Counted from the stretch's first letter, positions 23,186-35,856 are shown. The stretch: 64,000 nucleotides of DNA from Ursus arctos (GCF_023065955.2 NW_026623019.1:17674350-17738349); one strand, 5' to 3'. A program made the numbers and translations. The notes: generated by a model not told the origin, from the letters alone.

Positions 23186-25540
23186 GAGAAGCCTCTTCTC
23201 TCTGTAATAAGCAATTCACTTAGTAAAATGTTTCTGTCCTATTCACATCGTTAGCTGGGCTCTGTCATTCTGGAGTCTCCTGCTTATGTTTTCCAACCTT
23301 CGATAATAAAATATTGTCTTTCTTCTGGCGTATTCTAATTCAAAGAATCATCTATTTTATCTCACTTTCTATGGACAATTTTTATTTTTTTCATCCATCT
23401 TATTACATACTTCATACTTAGAGAAAATGTGTCATTCTTAAGTATTAAATATTCAAAATCTCCATAAAATACCAATAAAACTTTACCATAGAGACGGCCA
23501 TCGCAAGTCAGGATTTTACAGTAATAGTCCTGCAGGCCAGTTGTTATACCACCACTTGCAAGTCGCGACCTGCCCGAAAGCGTGCTTCTGAGGAAACAGC
23601 ACAGGTCAGTTTTGAATGTGTATCAAAACATCATAGAATGAGCATCCAAGGGGCACCCTTCGTTCGCTGATTTCTCCTCCACTTATTGTTTATTCCTCTA
23701 ATTAACTAAGAACCGCTTTTTCTATCATTCTACTCCCCACCATATTTAGTGTTTCACAATTACAAAAATGCAAGTATAAAGAAGTCAGAGAAATCTTTCC
23801 TTTCCAAATGACTGCTGACGGATCTAACAATAGGCGAATCAATTTTTCTACAGCAAAATTCGTGGAAACTAAGGATGTCAAGATTCTGACCCAAACCAAA
23901 GGCGGCACCACAATGCCAGGAATCCAGTGAGTTCCAGAGGGCCGCATGCCCTGGGGGTGTGGAACTTAGAGCACAGGTGCTGAGCGGGCTCCGTGGTACA
24001 GGGTCCACCAGCAAGAGCAGGGCAAAGGGGGATCAACGGATTCCTCGCCTCTTTGCTCAGCATCACCTACTTTCTGTTTTACTCATGTAGGAATGGCACT
24101 GACCTCAATGTGGTAATTATCTTTAGTCGTCTGGGTATTAGAGGAGAGGATGCGTGCAGCGTTGGTTTTGTTTATTAGTAGGGGTAAGGAAGCTTTACTT
24201 CTGCTTAAAATGCTCTAATCGAACCATCCTGCCCTTTCTTCCAAATCTTTCTATTCCTTCCTTTGCTCTACTCCCTTCATTTTCTTCTCATCCAACCCAC
24301 TCAAAAGAACGAGACTGGTGAAATAACTGTTATCGATTGTTACGATAGGCACCTGCCTTTTTCTACTTCAAGTCCTGTTTACTTTAGTACCTTTGGCGTG
24401 GTTATTCTAAAAAAATGAATTTTAATATTTCCGAATGCGATTTTCAAATATGTTTCTAAAATGTACCTGGGATTTTGTTTCTATACGGGTAAGGCGAGAC
24501 CAACAGATCGGAAGAGGATTACCACTGAGAAGAGAGACTGTTGCTCCCAGTTCCCAAGAAGAGTGGCGTGCTGCACCATGCAGGGCCACACGGGGAAGCA
24601 GCAGGAGGCAGAAGGCGTGCAGGGAAAGCAGGTGCCAGGGCCTTTATCACGGTTTTCACAGGAAGCAGTGGGTGACACAGGATGGGCAGATGGGACCAGT
24701 TGGTGTGAAGGATCTCACTGCGCTCTGGGGTGTAGGGACTACCCCTAGTCGCCTGGTACCTGGCTCCAGAGCCGTATGAGGGCAAGGAGAGAGAGTGGCC
24801 CGCCCGTGCTGGCCACAAAGCAGGCAGTCTGCAGGTAAGGGCTTTGGATTGGTTGGTTTGCATATGAAAAGCACGCTCACAGGAGAGTCATTTTCTGTCT
24901 CTAGAAATGAGCCAGCTGTGGGAGGAACAAGCTCTCCAGGATCAGCAACGTCTTAGTGGGCACAACATCAAGAAAATACAGTTAACACAAAATACTGTAT
25001 ATAAAAGATGGGATAGCTGAACTAAATTAAGACTAAAGAAAATCCAAGTTCTCATCTTAACCTTTTACACCAACTCTCCCTTCACTCTAACACCAGGATG
25101 AGTAGAAACATAAGAAACTTAAGAGTTCATGTTATTTCCTTCATTTTTCATGCCTATTTCTTTCATGCAGTACTAATGAGTATAGAAAGCCTGGAAATCA
25201 TTTTGTACAAGCAACCATTTCATACAAGAGGTATGAGATCATTCTTTAATGAGGTGTCCTTAACACATTTCATTATTTGAAACACACAGTTCAGGATCCA
25301 ATGAATAGAACGGTTTAAAATACTCTCCCTTCCACGTACACCTAACAACAACAAAAATACTGTTTCCTTTAAAAAGTGATATCTGGTAATATTTTTATAT
25401 ATAAGATGACAATAACAAAAGCAAATGCTTTCAGAACCTAGTTGATTATGCCAAAGTTTCAATGTATACTCACCACTAAAAACAAATACCAGGAAACAAT
25501 TAGACAATCAAATAAAATATATACAAAAAAACTGTTTTAA
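23186..25540. other. Unique DNA, no gene recognised
   Basis: Frames of 60-114 codons cluster at 24435-24880 on both strands in six-frame overlap, reflecting absence of stops in GC-rich sequence rather than coding. No transposon recognised. Confidence 0.4.
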
Positions 25541-26159
25541 GACCCAGGATAATAGGCAACACAGGAACACAAATAACGTAAATCCTAAGACTGCCCCCAG
25601 ATAACTGCCTGAAAGCAGTTTCTACACAGCAACATGACAAGGACAGAGATGGGCACTCGGGCAGGCTGAGAAGGCTAACGTCTGCGTGACCGAATGCTGG
25701 AAGGAGAAAGCCGTACAGAGAGAAAAAAGCTCAGGAGGTGTGAAGAGGGTCATCCTTGAATCCTTGACTCAACAATGATCTACAAGTGAGTAGGATATCA
25801 CTCCATGAGTCTTGAGAAAGAAACACTGGAAAGCAAAGTCCAAAGAATTCCCAGTGTTCACGTTTCCACCAGGCAGAAAGGATAACACATGGGTCACTGA
25901 GTCATCAGAAGTCAAGTTTAAGTAACCACAGAATAAAGCTGCTGTCAACTTGCCCTAACAAAGCTTAAAAGCAAGTCCACAAGTTATCAAACTAATTCCA
26001 AGTGAATTAGCTGCATGATAGAACAAAAACCACCACTAAAAAAAAATCCAAAAAATCCAATCACCAATAATGTGAAGATCCACAATGTCTGCCATCTAAT
26101 CCAAAACTACTGCAGAAAAACGTGACCTAAGAAGTAAGGAAAAACATTAAAATTTGATC
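25541..26159 (+). mobile_element. Possible 5' part of the old L1
   Basis: AGGATAATAGGCAACACAGG, TCCAAAGAATTCCCAGTG and AGTAAGGAAAAACATT lie upstream of recognised ORF1 sequence in the same orientation, so this is probably the L1 5' UTR and ORF1 start. The match is weaker than that downstream. Confidence 0.4.
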
Positions 26160-26205
26160 CAGGAAAGATAAGATTGTTGGTATTAGCAGACAAGGCTATT
26201 TTTTT

Positions 26206-26431
26206 AAAAGATTTATTTATGTATTTATTTGAGAGAGAGAGCATGCAAGCGGTGGAGGGGGGGCGGAGGGGCAGGGAGGCAGGGGTGCAGGGAATGGGAG
26301 AGAGAGTCTTAAGCAGACTCCACGCTGAGTGCAGAGCCGGACTCAGGGCCCGATCCCGTGACCCCGAGGATCATGACCTGAGCTAAAACCAAGAGTCAGA
26401 CACCCAACCAACGGTGCCACCCAGGCGCCCC
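26206..26431 (-). mobile_element. CAN SINE inside L1 ORF1
   Basis: Inverted copy with a GAGAGAGAGAGC body and a CCACCCAGGCGCCCC head. Its 21-bp target-site duplication (AGCAGACAAGGCTATTTTTT on the left) differs by one base on the right (GGTTAT). Confidence 0.95.
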
Positions 26432-27152
26432 AGCAGACAAGGTTATTTTTTTAAAGCTGTATTATGTTCTGCAAGCTTTTCTTGTAGATGAAAACACAAA
26501 CTTGACAAAGAGAGAAAGGAATATAGAAAAAAGACCCAAACGGAACTTCTAGTGCTTAAAACTACAATATTTAAAATGAAAAATGCAACAGATGGGAAAA
26601 CAAACAGGAGATGAGAAACTGAAAAGAAAACAGAAGTAAATCTGAAGACACAGCAATAGAAATTATCAAAAACAAAGCACAGAGAGAAAAAAGACTGGAA
26701 AAAATGAACAGTCTCACCAATACATGGGACAGTATCATTATCTTAAGTTACTTAGAGTATGAATCCCAGGAGAGGAAAGAAAGCAGAGACATAAAAAATA
26801 TATATATATTTGAAGAAACAGAAGGAGAAAGACACATTTCATACACAGACCCAACTATTTGCTGCTTTTAAGAAACACTTCAAATATAAAGATAAAAATG
26901 GTTTACAAGTAAAAGGATGGGAAAAGATACCACATGTGAATGCTAATCAAAAGAAAACTAGAGTGGTATAAAAATATCAGACAAAATAGATTTTAAAGCT
27001 TATATTAAAGATTATTTAATATTTAAATAATATTAAGGGAAAAAAGGTTTCATAATGATAAAAATGTTGATTTATCAAAAGGACATAACAACCGCAAATC
27101 TTTATGTACCTAATAAGAGAGCTTCAAAATTCAAGAAGAAAAGAATTACAAT

Positions 27153-27425
27153 GGGGCACCTGCGTGGGTCGGTCAGTTAAGCATCCATCTCTTGATTTCA
27201 GCTCCAGTAAGGATCTCAGGGTCATGAGATCAAGCCCCATATCGTGCTCCATGCTGGGCGTGGAGCCTGCTTAAGATTCTCTCTCTCTTCCTCTGCCCCC
27301 CCTTGCCCCCCTCCCCCGTCTCTCAAAAGGAAGGAAGGAAGGAAGGAAGGAAGGAAGGAAGGAAGGAAGGAAGGAAGGACGGACAAGTGGAGGGAAGGAG
27401 GGAGGAAGGAGGGAAGGAAAGAAAG
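27153..27425 (+). mobile_element. CAN SINE with (AAGG)n tail, inside L1 ORF2
   Basis: GGGGCACCTGCGTGGGTCGG head, CAGGGTCATGAGATCAAGCC B-box region and a (C/T)-rich body. The usual AAATA tail has been replaced or extended by about 100 bases of AAGG units. Confidence 0.88.
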
Positions 27426-27427
27426 AA
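27326..27427. repeat. (AAGG)n microsatellite
   Basis: About 13 uninterrupted GGAA units, then variants with GGAC, GGGA and GAAA. Long open frames of Arg/Lys/Glu/Gly or Phe/Leu/Pro/Ser here are artefacts of the 4-base period. Confidence 0.95.
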
Positions 27428-27976
27428 ACTTCAAAGAGAATTAGACAAGTCCACAATTGTATTCGGATTTCAATACCCCTTTCTCAAAAAGTATTACAAG
27501 TAGACGGAAAGCACGGAAGAAACATCTGAACGACACTACTACCCAATTTACCTAATTTACATTTACAGAACACTTCTCCGAACGACAATGAAATAAACAT
27601 TATTTTCAAGTACACACAAAACATTTATCAAGCTAGAACATATTCTGGGCTATAAAACCAGTCTCAATAAATTTTAAAAGATTCATACAAAATATGTTCT
27701 TTCACAAAATAGAATTAAATATTGACAGCAAAAGGTAACTAGAAAAATCCCCCCAAAGTCTGCAACTAAAAGTACACTTCTAAATAACATGTGAGGTAAG
27801 TCAAAAGGGAAATTAGAAAGTATTAGCAACAGAATAATAAAAACACATCTTAAATGTGGAATGCCACTAAAGCAGTGAATATTCAAGAGAAATTAAGAGG
27901 ACCAAACACCTTTATTAAGGGAGGAAAAAAGTCTTAAATCAAAGTACTCAGATTCTAACTTTAAAAAATAAGGAGC

Positions 27977-28190
27977 AGGGGCACCTGGGTGGCTCAGTCA
28001 GTTAGGTGTCTGCCTCTAGCTCAGGTCAGGACCTCACGGTCCTGGGATCCAGCTCCATGTCAGGCTCCTTGCTCAGCACGGAGTCTGCTTTCCCTCTCCC
28101 TCTGTCCCTCCCCACCGCTCATGCTCTCTCGCTCTCTCTCTCTGCCTCAAATAAATAAATAAAATCTTTTAAAAAATTAAAATAAATTTA
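27977..28190 (+). mobile_element. CAN SINE inside L1 ORF2
   Basis: Complete, with TGGGATCCAGCTCCATG (slightly decayed B box) and a (CTCT)n body. AAAATAAGGAGCA flanks both ends, and the L1 reading (GGAGCAAATTAAACCC) resumes at once on the right. Confidence 0.94.
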
Positions 28191-28773
28191 AAAATAAGGA
28201 GCAAATTAAACCCAAATGCACAGACGCAAGGAAATTTAAAGATCACAGCAGATATCAGAAGTTTACCACTTAACAAGCTAATAAAGATAAAAACATGATC
28301 CTTTCAATAAACACAGAAGTATTTGAAAAAATCCCACATCTATTCCTCATAAAGTCTTAACAAATGAGGAAAAGAAGGGAACTTCCACCACCTGATAAAC
28401 AACCTATGAGAAGCCTACAGCTAACATCACACTTACTGGGAAAGACTGACCGCATTCACCCTAACATCAAGAGTAAGACAAAGATATCCTCTCTTACCAC
28501 TTCTAATCACAATGTACTAGAAATTCTAGCCAAGAAAAAGAAAAAGCCATCCAGACTGGAAAAGAAAAAGACTTTATTCACAGATAACATGGTCTAAGAT
28601 CAATATTCAAAAATTCTATTTCTTCATACTAGCAACAAACAAATGAATAGTAAATTGGTAAAAATACCACTTACAATGACATCAAAACTACAAAATACTT
28701 AGGGATAAATACAACAAGAGATATGCAAGACCTGTATAGAACATTGCTGAAGGAAACTTTCAAAACCTTCATA

Positions 28774-28892
28774 AGGGGCTCTTGGCTGGCTCAGTCAGTA
28801 GAGAATGTGACTCTTGATCTCGGTGTTGTGGGGTCGAGCCCCACACAGGGTGTAGAGATTGCTTTAAAAAAAATAAAATATTTGAAAAAAGT
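28774..28892 (+). mobile_element. Short tRNA-derived SINE inside L1 ORF2
   Basis: GGGGCTCTTGGCTGGCTCAG, GTGGGGTCGAGCCCCACACA and GTGTAGAGATTGCTTT. Flanked by AAACCTTCATAAG on both sides. Confidence 0.92.
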
Positions 28893-29072
28893 AAAACCTT
28901 CATAAGTGGAAAAAAATACAGTGGTCATGAGTTGAAAGACTAAAAATTATTAAGATGTCAATTCTCCCTATATTGACCCAGAGAATTAATTCAATCCTTA
29001 TCAAAATCCTAGAGGGCTCTTTTGTATAAACTGACAAGCTGATATAAAAGTCATATGAAAATATAAGGACGT

Positions 29073-29283
29073 GGGGCACCTGGGTGGCTCAGTCTGTCAT
29101 AAGGCGGACTCTTGATTTCGGCTGAGGTCATGAACTCAGGGTTATGGGATCCAGCCCCACGTTGGGCTCCATGCTCAACACAGAGTCTGCTTGAGATTCT
29201 CTCTCTCCTTCTGTCCCTCCCCCCGCTTCACATACTTTCTCTCTTAAATAAATAAATAAATAGATAGATAGATAGATAGATAG
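29073..29283 (+). mobile_element. CAN SINE with (AAAT)n(GATA)n tail inside L1
   Basis: Head GGGGCACCTGGGTGGCTCAG. The tail runs AAATAAATAAATA then six GATA units. AAGGACGTGG (left) and AAGGACATGG (right) are the target-site duplication. Confidence 0.92.
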
Positions 29284-29300
29284 CAAGGACATGGAAAAGC

Positions 29301-29323
29301 CAAAAAAAAAAAAAAAAAAAAAA
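29301..29323. repeat. Poly-A run
   Basis: A run of about 22 A lies a few bases beyond the SINE tail, within the L1. Confidence 0.8.
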
Positions 29324-30695
29324 CTTTTACAAAGTTTTTTACAAAGGGCAAAGTTGGAAAGTTAATATCTGATTTTAAGACATCATTAAAAAACTACTCT
29401 AATCAAGACTATGGTATACAGAGGTCAGAAACACACACACACACAACTGATTACTGACAATGGTGCAAAGGCAATTCAAGGAAAAAAAAAAACAAACTTT
29501 GCAACAAATGGTGCTGGAACCACTGGACATTCATATGGGTAAACAATAAACTTTGACCTATATATCACACCATCTGCAAAAAAAGGAACTCAAAGATTTT
29601 CTCCTATTTTTTAGAAGTTTTATAGTTAACACATTTTACATTAGATCTAGAAGGAAGCATAGGAGAAAATTAGGGTGAGGCAAAGATTTCTTACATATGA
29701 CACCAACTGCAGAGTCCGTAAAAGAAAAACAAAATTGATAGAATGGATTTCATCAAAATTAAAAACTGCTTTTCAAAAGACACTGTTAGAAGAATAAAAA
29801 TACAGCCCCCAAAGAGAAAATATTTACAAAGCATATATCTTAATTTGTATCCAGAAAATACTAAGAACTCTCCAAACTCCATAAGAAAACAAGTAATACA
29901 AAAAAAAATCTAAAAAACAGACAAAAGGGATGCATATTTCACCAAAGAAGTTATACAGAATGCGAATAAGCACATGGAAAACTACTGGCCAACATCCATC
30001 ATTAGGGAAATACAATATAAAACCACAATGAGACAGCGATTCGCACCTACTGAAATGACAATAATTACAAGGACTGACCATACCAAGACTGGCAGGGGTG
30101 TGGAGCAACGGGAACTCTCACACACTGCCGATGGGGGTGTCAATGTGACAACCGCTCTGAGAAACAGCTGGGTAGTTTCTTAAAAAGTTAAACATACACT
30201 GCCGTGTGCTCCAGACATTCGGCCCTTAGGTATTTACTCAAGAGGAATAAGAAAGCATAAGTCTAGACAAAGACCTGTACGTAAATGTTCGCACACGCTG
30301 TACTTGTCATAGCCCCAAACTGGAAACACAATCCATCTATAGGTGAATGAATGGTGGTTCATCCACACAACAGAATATGCCTCAGGAAAAAAAGATACAA
30401 ACTACTGATACATGCAACGATATGGATGAATCTCCAAATAAGTTTACTAAGTGGAAAAAAAGACAAAAATGCACATACTGAATAATCCCACGTTTGTAAC
30501 ACTATTCTGCAGTGACACGAATCAGATCAGCTGTTGCTCTGGGGGAGCGAGGGCTGAGACAGTGGGAAACAGGCAATCTTGGGGGCTGAGGAGTATGTTC
30601 ATTACGGCAGTGATGTAATATGACAGAATTTATCAAATTTTCCATGTTAAATACATGCAGCTTATTGTAGATCAATTATATCTCAAAAAACAAGT

Positions 30696-31120
30696 TATAA
30701 ATGTTATTATAACAAACTAGAAGGCCCTCTCTAAATTATATTTTACTGGGATTTCATTACATACAAGCAGAATATTTTGCTGTATATTTTTTTCTTCATA
30801 CTAGGGTTTTGCTAAGTAGCAAAGCACAGTTTAAGGTTTTTTGTAAGGTAACTACAGCTCCCCAACGGAATAAACTTCATTTTCCTTAGGTTTGGTTCAC
30901 CACTGCAATGCCTCCCAACAGCAGAGACACTGAATCTTGTTACTAGCCAAAACTTCACCCCAGGGAGAGTAAGCAGGGCATTAATAAACATTAAAACAAA
31001 GTTTATTCATCATAAAGTCAGGAAACTCAAAGCTAAGATACCCATAAGGGGGAAGAGGTAATGAATTTGTGGGAAAGAATGATACTCGGTCTGTGGCTGT
31101 AAGACTGCCTCGTGAAACGT
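30696..31120. other. Unique AT-rich DNA
   Basis: Nothing recognised except AT-rich text after the L1 end. Confidence 0.4.
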
Positions 31121-31440
31121 GAGTGTTCCCATCCTCGACCTGGGCCCCGGTGGTGACCTGCGGACCCCAGCGCCCCCCCCCCCCCCCCCGCCCCGGGCTC
31201 CATGCTCTTTCTCAGTGTCCGCCTCCCTTTCTCAGTGTCTGCCTCCCTTCCTCAGCTGGGTCCAGGGCCTCGCCTCCTGCCCTGCCCCCTGACTGGCCCA
31301 CTGCCTCCGCCCTGGGCCGCACAGATCCCTGCCCCAGGCCCTTCTGTGGCCTCGGTCTGCTCAGTCCAACAGCTGCCACGTCCCCCTCTGGCAGACCTCT
31401 TTCTTTACCATTCTCCCTATGGGCTTTTCGTTCACTGGCT
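31120..31440. other. GC-rich patch with 17-C run
   Basis: CpG and C-rich sequence with a run of 17 C at 31173-31189, pyrimidine tracts (CTTTCTCAGTGTCTGCCTCC duplicated in part at 31209-31250) and open frames of 106 and 116 codons that are Pro/Leu/Ser-rich. No domain, no clear splice site. Could be a decayed regulatory element. Confidence 0.35.
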
Positions 31441-33388
31441 TAGGTTTTGGTCTGTTCTTTGTTGTTTTTGCTTTTTTTTTTTTTTCCATCTGCTCTTCAA
31501 AAATTTTACCTTCATGGGAAATCTGAAGATAAGAAACTTTGTTTATCTCTAAGTGCCTCTTGGGAAGAGGATACAACACGGGGGCGGTGGGGCGGGAATC
31601 GGCCAGGGTCGCAGGTGCGGGGACACATGTGAATATACTTTGTTTCTGGAGAAAGGCAGAAACAAAGACACCGAGGATGTTGCTTGCTTAGTGTTAAGCA
31701 GGGCTGCTTCAGATAAAATCAAGTCCCTACGGGCTAAATGAACCACCAAATCCATAAAGGTGAATTATTTTCCCTCTGTTCTCTGCAGAAGAATCAGAAA
31801 GTAAAAATTTCCCTTAAGCTTTTTCTAATTCTTTTACCAATGATAATGAATGTATCAGAATGCCTAAGTGTTCATTTACCATGTTTCCTTCCTCTTAGAC
31901 TCTGAGGTCTATCTGGAGTGAACTAATGCAACAACAAAGGAAAAAGTCATTTAAATTAGGCTATCAAGACAAGGAGGCAGTGACATTCGATGCATTTACC
32001 GTATTTTCCAGACACTATTTCAAATGCTTTCCATTCCCCAATCAACAACAATGCTCTGTTCTAACAGATCTAGCCATCAGATGTAATTGGCCTTCAATTA
32101 CATTTCATTCCAAATTAATCTTCGTAAGTGCACCGAACCAAAGGAAACACAATGCTATTTGCCAAAGCGGGGACGCTACTATGCCAGCCTCTTAAAGAGA
32201 ACTCGGGGATAAAACCAGAGCAGGAGTTGACTGAGGAACTCCTGAGTGCTGGGATCTTCCGGGAAATCACCTCCTACTGGCAAGTCTATTCCGCTCCCCC
32301 AGAGCCCGGGGGAGGTGATGCCGCCAGCAAGCGCGTCTCTGCGGGAGGACAGCGTTCTTCTCTCCAGGGAGGCACGGTCGCAGGCGGCAAGAGTTTGCTC
32401 CCAAGATCCCAAGAAAAATATTTTGGACAAACCATGACAGGACAGCACTTCTCCTTTTAAGAAATTAAAGTATACTTGTTTTTTGAGGCCCACCCTGGTG
32501 TGCATATACTGGCCAGGCCTGGTTCTTTCTAAGTGCTGGGACATATAGGAATGCCTTCCTAAGGCAGTCAAGCAGCCCATGAGTTTGATGCAACCCCCCA
32601 AATGTTCCCTTTGGCCTTGCCACCTGCAGGTGGGAAATACACTGTGGCTCTCTTAATGATTTCACACTCCCGTGATTCCCTGTAATTTCTTAACACACCC
32701 CAATTACCATCCAGGGCCCTAAAGCAGCAATTTAAGAATTTCTGCTGGCCTGAAAGTTAATGCAACCATCAAAGTTTCCAATTTAAACTCCAGAATTAAC
32801 GTGTTTGCTGCCCAAGATCTATCTTGCCTCCCTATACAATTAGTCTGATACGCTGGTTTAACTCTGCCTGATACTGGAGAATAAAATTAAGGCCAACTTG
32901 TAAACATAAAATATAAATGTCCACGGGAAGCAATAAATAACTGAGATGTCCAATACTCATTCAGTGAAGAAGATACAGACACACACACGTAGTATATACC
33001 CTGGGTTTTACAACTATACTAAATATCACACAACAAAATGTTTTTCAATAGTTTCAACAGCACTGGAAAACATCCTACTTTCTGGCCACATCAACAGTTC
33101 AATCCTATGGACTGTCCAGGAAATCTGGGGCAGTTCTTTGTTTAATTACATGACAGCATTACGTTTATGTCCTGAGCGCCTAAGAAATGTAAGGCCAACG
33201 AAGGAGTGTTTTCTCAAGAATGCTGCCAACCCGCATCGCGTCTGCCCCAACATGAGCTTTCTTCCTGTTTGATTCACTACGCTGCTATCAAAAGGCCCGG
33301 GTGCACAGACCAGTAAGAGAAGCACTGGGAGCTTCTCCAAGACAGCGCTCATACACCACAGTCAAAACTCTCCCATCCTGCTGGTTTC
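31441..33388. other. Unique non-coding DNA
   Basis: Overlapping frames of 60-140 codons at 31447-32665 without domains. AT-rich part 31780-32160 may hold conserved sites. No transposon recognised. Confidence 0.4.
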
Positions 33389-33394
33389 ATATAC

Positions 33395-33426
<32 letters not shown>

Positions 33427-33442
33427 ATACACATACATACAC
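33389..33442. repeat. (TA)n/(CATA)n microsatellite
   Basis: ATACATATACATATATATAT grades into about 15 TA units and then CATACACATACATACAC. Confidence 0.95.
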
Positions 33443-33666
33443 GGTAGGGAAAAAAAAACACATCACCTTCACTTTTTTTCTGGGAAAAGAAAAAAGGAAA
33501 AAGAGGAGGTATGTACTTGTTCTGATATTTCACCTTCAGATACATTCAAATTTACAGTGAATGTATTTCGTAGAACATCTACAACCCAATCCCAGCAGAG
33601 AGTTCATAACAGGTGATCAATACTTCATTTGTAAACTTTGGACCCACCAGGTTTGTCCCATTTCTT

Positions 33667-33876
33667 TTCTTTTTTTTTTTTTTTTATGATTTATTTATTT
33701 GAGAGAGAGAGAAAGTGGAGGGAGGGGCAGAAGGACAGGGAGAGAAAGCATCTCAAGCTGACTCCGTGCTGAGCGTGGAGCCCGACGTAGGGCTCGATCT
33801 CACGACCCTGAGATCATGACCTGAGGCGAAACCCAGAGTCAGGCACTCAACTGACTAAGCCACCCAGGTGCTCCTC
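33667..33876 (-). mobile_element. CAN SINE
   Basis: Inverted copy with a long T run, GAGAGAGAGA body, CTCACGACCCTGAGATCATG and CCACCCAGGTGCTCC head. TCCCATTTCTT lies on both sides. Confidence 0.94.
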
Positions 33877-33982
33877 TCCCATTTCTTAACAAGCAGGTTT
33901 TCAGTGCTATCTTTTCAAATCTAGAGCATGAGAGTCTATTAAATGTGGTAGAACAGAACTTAAAAAAAAGAAAAAAAGCCCT

Positions 33983-35818
33983 TATCTACACACTTAATGC
34001 AATCCCTATCAAAAAACCAATGGTATTTTTCACAGAGCTAGAGAAAACAATCCTAAAATTTGTATGGAACCAGAAAAGATCCCGAATAGCCAAACAACCT
34101 TGGGGGAAAAAAAAAAAAAAAAAAAAAAGCAAAGCTGGAGGCATCACAATTCCGGACTTCAAGCTATATTACAACACTGTAATCATCAAAACAGTATGGT
34201 ACTGGCACAAAAACAGGTACACAGTCAATAGAACAGAACAGAAAACCTAGAAAGGAACCCACAACTATATAGTCAATTAATCTTCAACAAAGCAGGAAAG
34301 AAGATACAATAGGAAAAAGAAAGTCTCTTCAACAAATGGTGTTGGGAAAACTGGACAACAGCATCCAAAAGAATGAACCAGGACCACTTTCTTACACCAC
34401 ACACAAAAATAAATTCGAGATGCATTCATTAATGGCCTACATGTGAAGCCTGAAACCATAAAAATCCTAGAAGAGAGCACAAGCAGCAATGTCTCCGACA
34501 TTGGCCATAGCCACTTCTTTCCAGATATGTCTCCCGAGGCAAGGGAAACAAAAGCAAAAATAAACTATTGGGATTTCATCAAAAGAAAAAGCTTCTGCAC
34601 AGTGAAGGAAATGATTAACAAAACTAAAAGGCAGCCTACAGAATGGGAGAAGATATTTGCAAATGACAAATCCAACAAAGGGTTAGTATCCAAAATATGT
34701 AAAGAATTTCTAAAACTCAATACCCAAAAAAATGAATAATCCAATTAAAATGGGCAGAAGACATGAAGAGATATTTTTCCAAAGAAGACACACAGATGGC
34801 CAATAGACACATGAAAAGATGCTCAACATCACTTATTATCAAGGAAATACAAATCGAAACTACAATGAGTTATCACCTCACACCTGTCAGGATGGCTAAA
34901 ATGAACAACACAGGAAACAACAGGTGTTGGTGAGGATGTGGAGAAAGGGGAACCCTCTTGCACTGTTGGTGGGAATGCAAACTGGTGCAGCCAATGTGGA
35001 AAACAGTATGGAGGTTCCTCAAAAAGTTAAAAATAGAACCACTATATGATCCAGTAATTGCACTACTAAGCATTTACCCAAAGAATACAAAAATAGTAGT
35101 TCAAAGGATACATGCACCCTGATGTTTATAGCAGCATTATCTACAATAGCCAGATGTCCATTGATTGATACTGAAAGGATAAAGAAGATGTGGTATAGAT
35201 ATACAACAGAATATTACTCAGCCATAAAAAGGGAACAAAATCTTGCCATTTGCAACAACATGGGTGGAGCTAGAGAGTATTATGCTAAGGGAAATAAGTC
35301 AGAGAAAGATAAATACCATACAATTTCACTCATATGTGGAATCCAAGAAACAAAACAAACAAGCAAGGAAAAAAGGAGAGGGGGCGCCTAGGTGGCGCAG
35401 TCGTTAAGCGTCTGCCTTCAGCTCAGGGCGTGAGCCCGGCTTTCTGGGATTGAGCCCCACATCAGGCTCTTCCACTATGAGCCTGCTTCCTCCTCTCCCA
35501 CTCCCCCTGCTTGTATTCCCTCTCTCGCTGTCTCTATCTCTGTCGAATAAATAAATAAAATCTTTTAAAAAAAAAGAGAGAGAAAAGCAAGGAAAAAAGA
35601 GAAAGACAAACCAAGAAACAGACTCTTAACTATAGAGAGCACACTAATGGTTACCAGAGGGGAGGTGAGTGGGAAAATGCATGAACTAGGTGATGGGGAC
35701 TAAGTGTACTTGCTGTGATGAGCACTGAGCGTTGCATGGAAGTTTATATCATACATCTAAAACCAACATTACACTGTATGTTAACTAACTGGAATTTAAA
35801 TAAAAAGTTTTTAAAAAG
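33983..35818 (+). mobile_element. L1, 5'-truncated: ORF2 C-terminal part and 3' UTR
   Basis: The translated text is typical of the L1 ORF2 C-terminal region: [59 protein letters not shown], and YYSAIKREQN. The coding frame is broken by stops and by a 22-A run at 34107-34128. The 3' UTR ends GTTAACTAACTGGAATTTAA with ATAAAAAG. Similarity is clear enough to indicate a younger element than the one at 26-31 kb. A SINE divides it. Confidence 0.96.
35380..35577 (+). mobile_element. CAN SINE inserted in L1 3' UTR
   Basis: GGGGCGCCTAGGTGGCGCAG head, bear-type body and A tail. AAGCAAGGAAAAAAGGAGA on the left is repeated as AAGCAAGGAAAAAAGAGA after it, an almost exact duplication; L1 text resumes on the right. 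Confidence 0.95.
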
Positions 35819-35856
35819 CTCTATATTCGCGATCTCTCTGATTTCAGAGATTCCAT

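Larger units (their letters stand above)
26160..30695 (+). mobile_element. Old L1 (L1M-type) with ORF1, ORF2 and 3' UTR remnants
   Basis: From 26460 the text follows ORF1 (AAAGACCCAAACGGAACTTC, AGAGAGAAAAAAGACTGGAA). From about 26850 it follows ORF2 (CACTTCAAATATAAAGAT, TCTCAATAAATTTTAAAAG, GGAGCAAATTAAACCCAAAT, AAATTCTAGCCAAGAA). The 3' part shows CATTAGGGAAATACAATAT and AATTATATCTCAAAAAAC. Frames are broken by stops and deletions, so no protein is made. Five SINEs interrupt it. It is much older than the SINEs. Confidence 0.88.

Noticed and set aside
27222..27503. Several frames rich in Lys/Glu/Gly or Phe/Leu/Pro
   Set aside because: Produced by the AAGG microsatellite.
32179..32601. 140-codon minus-strand frame
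   Set aside because: No domain; opposing plus frames of similar length show low stop density only.
34443..34739. 98-codon frame with endonuclease/RT-element-like words
   Set aside because: It is the C-terminal part of L1 ORF2, broken on both sides.
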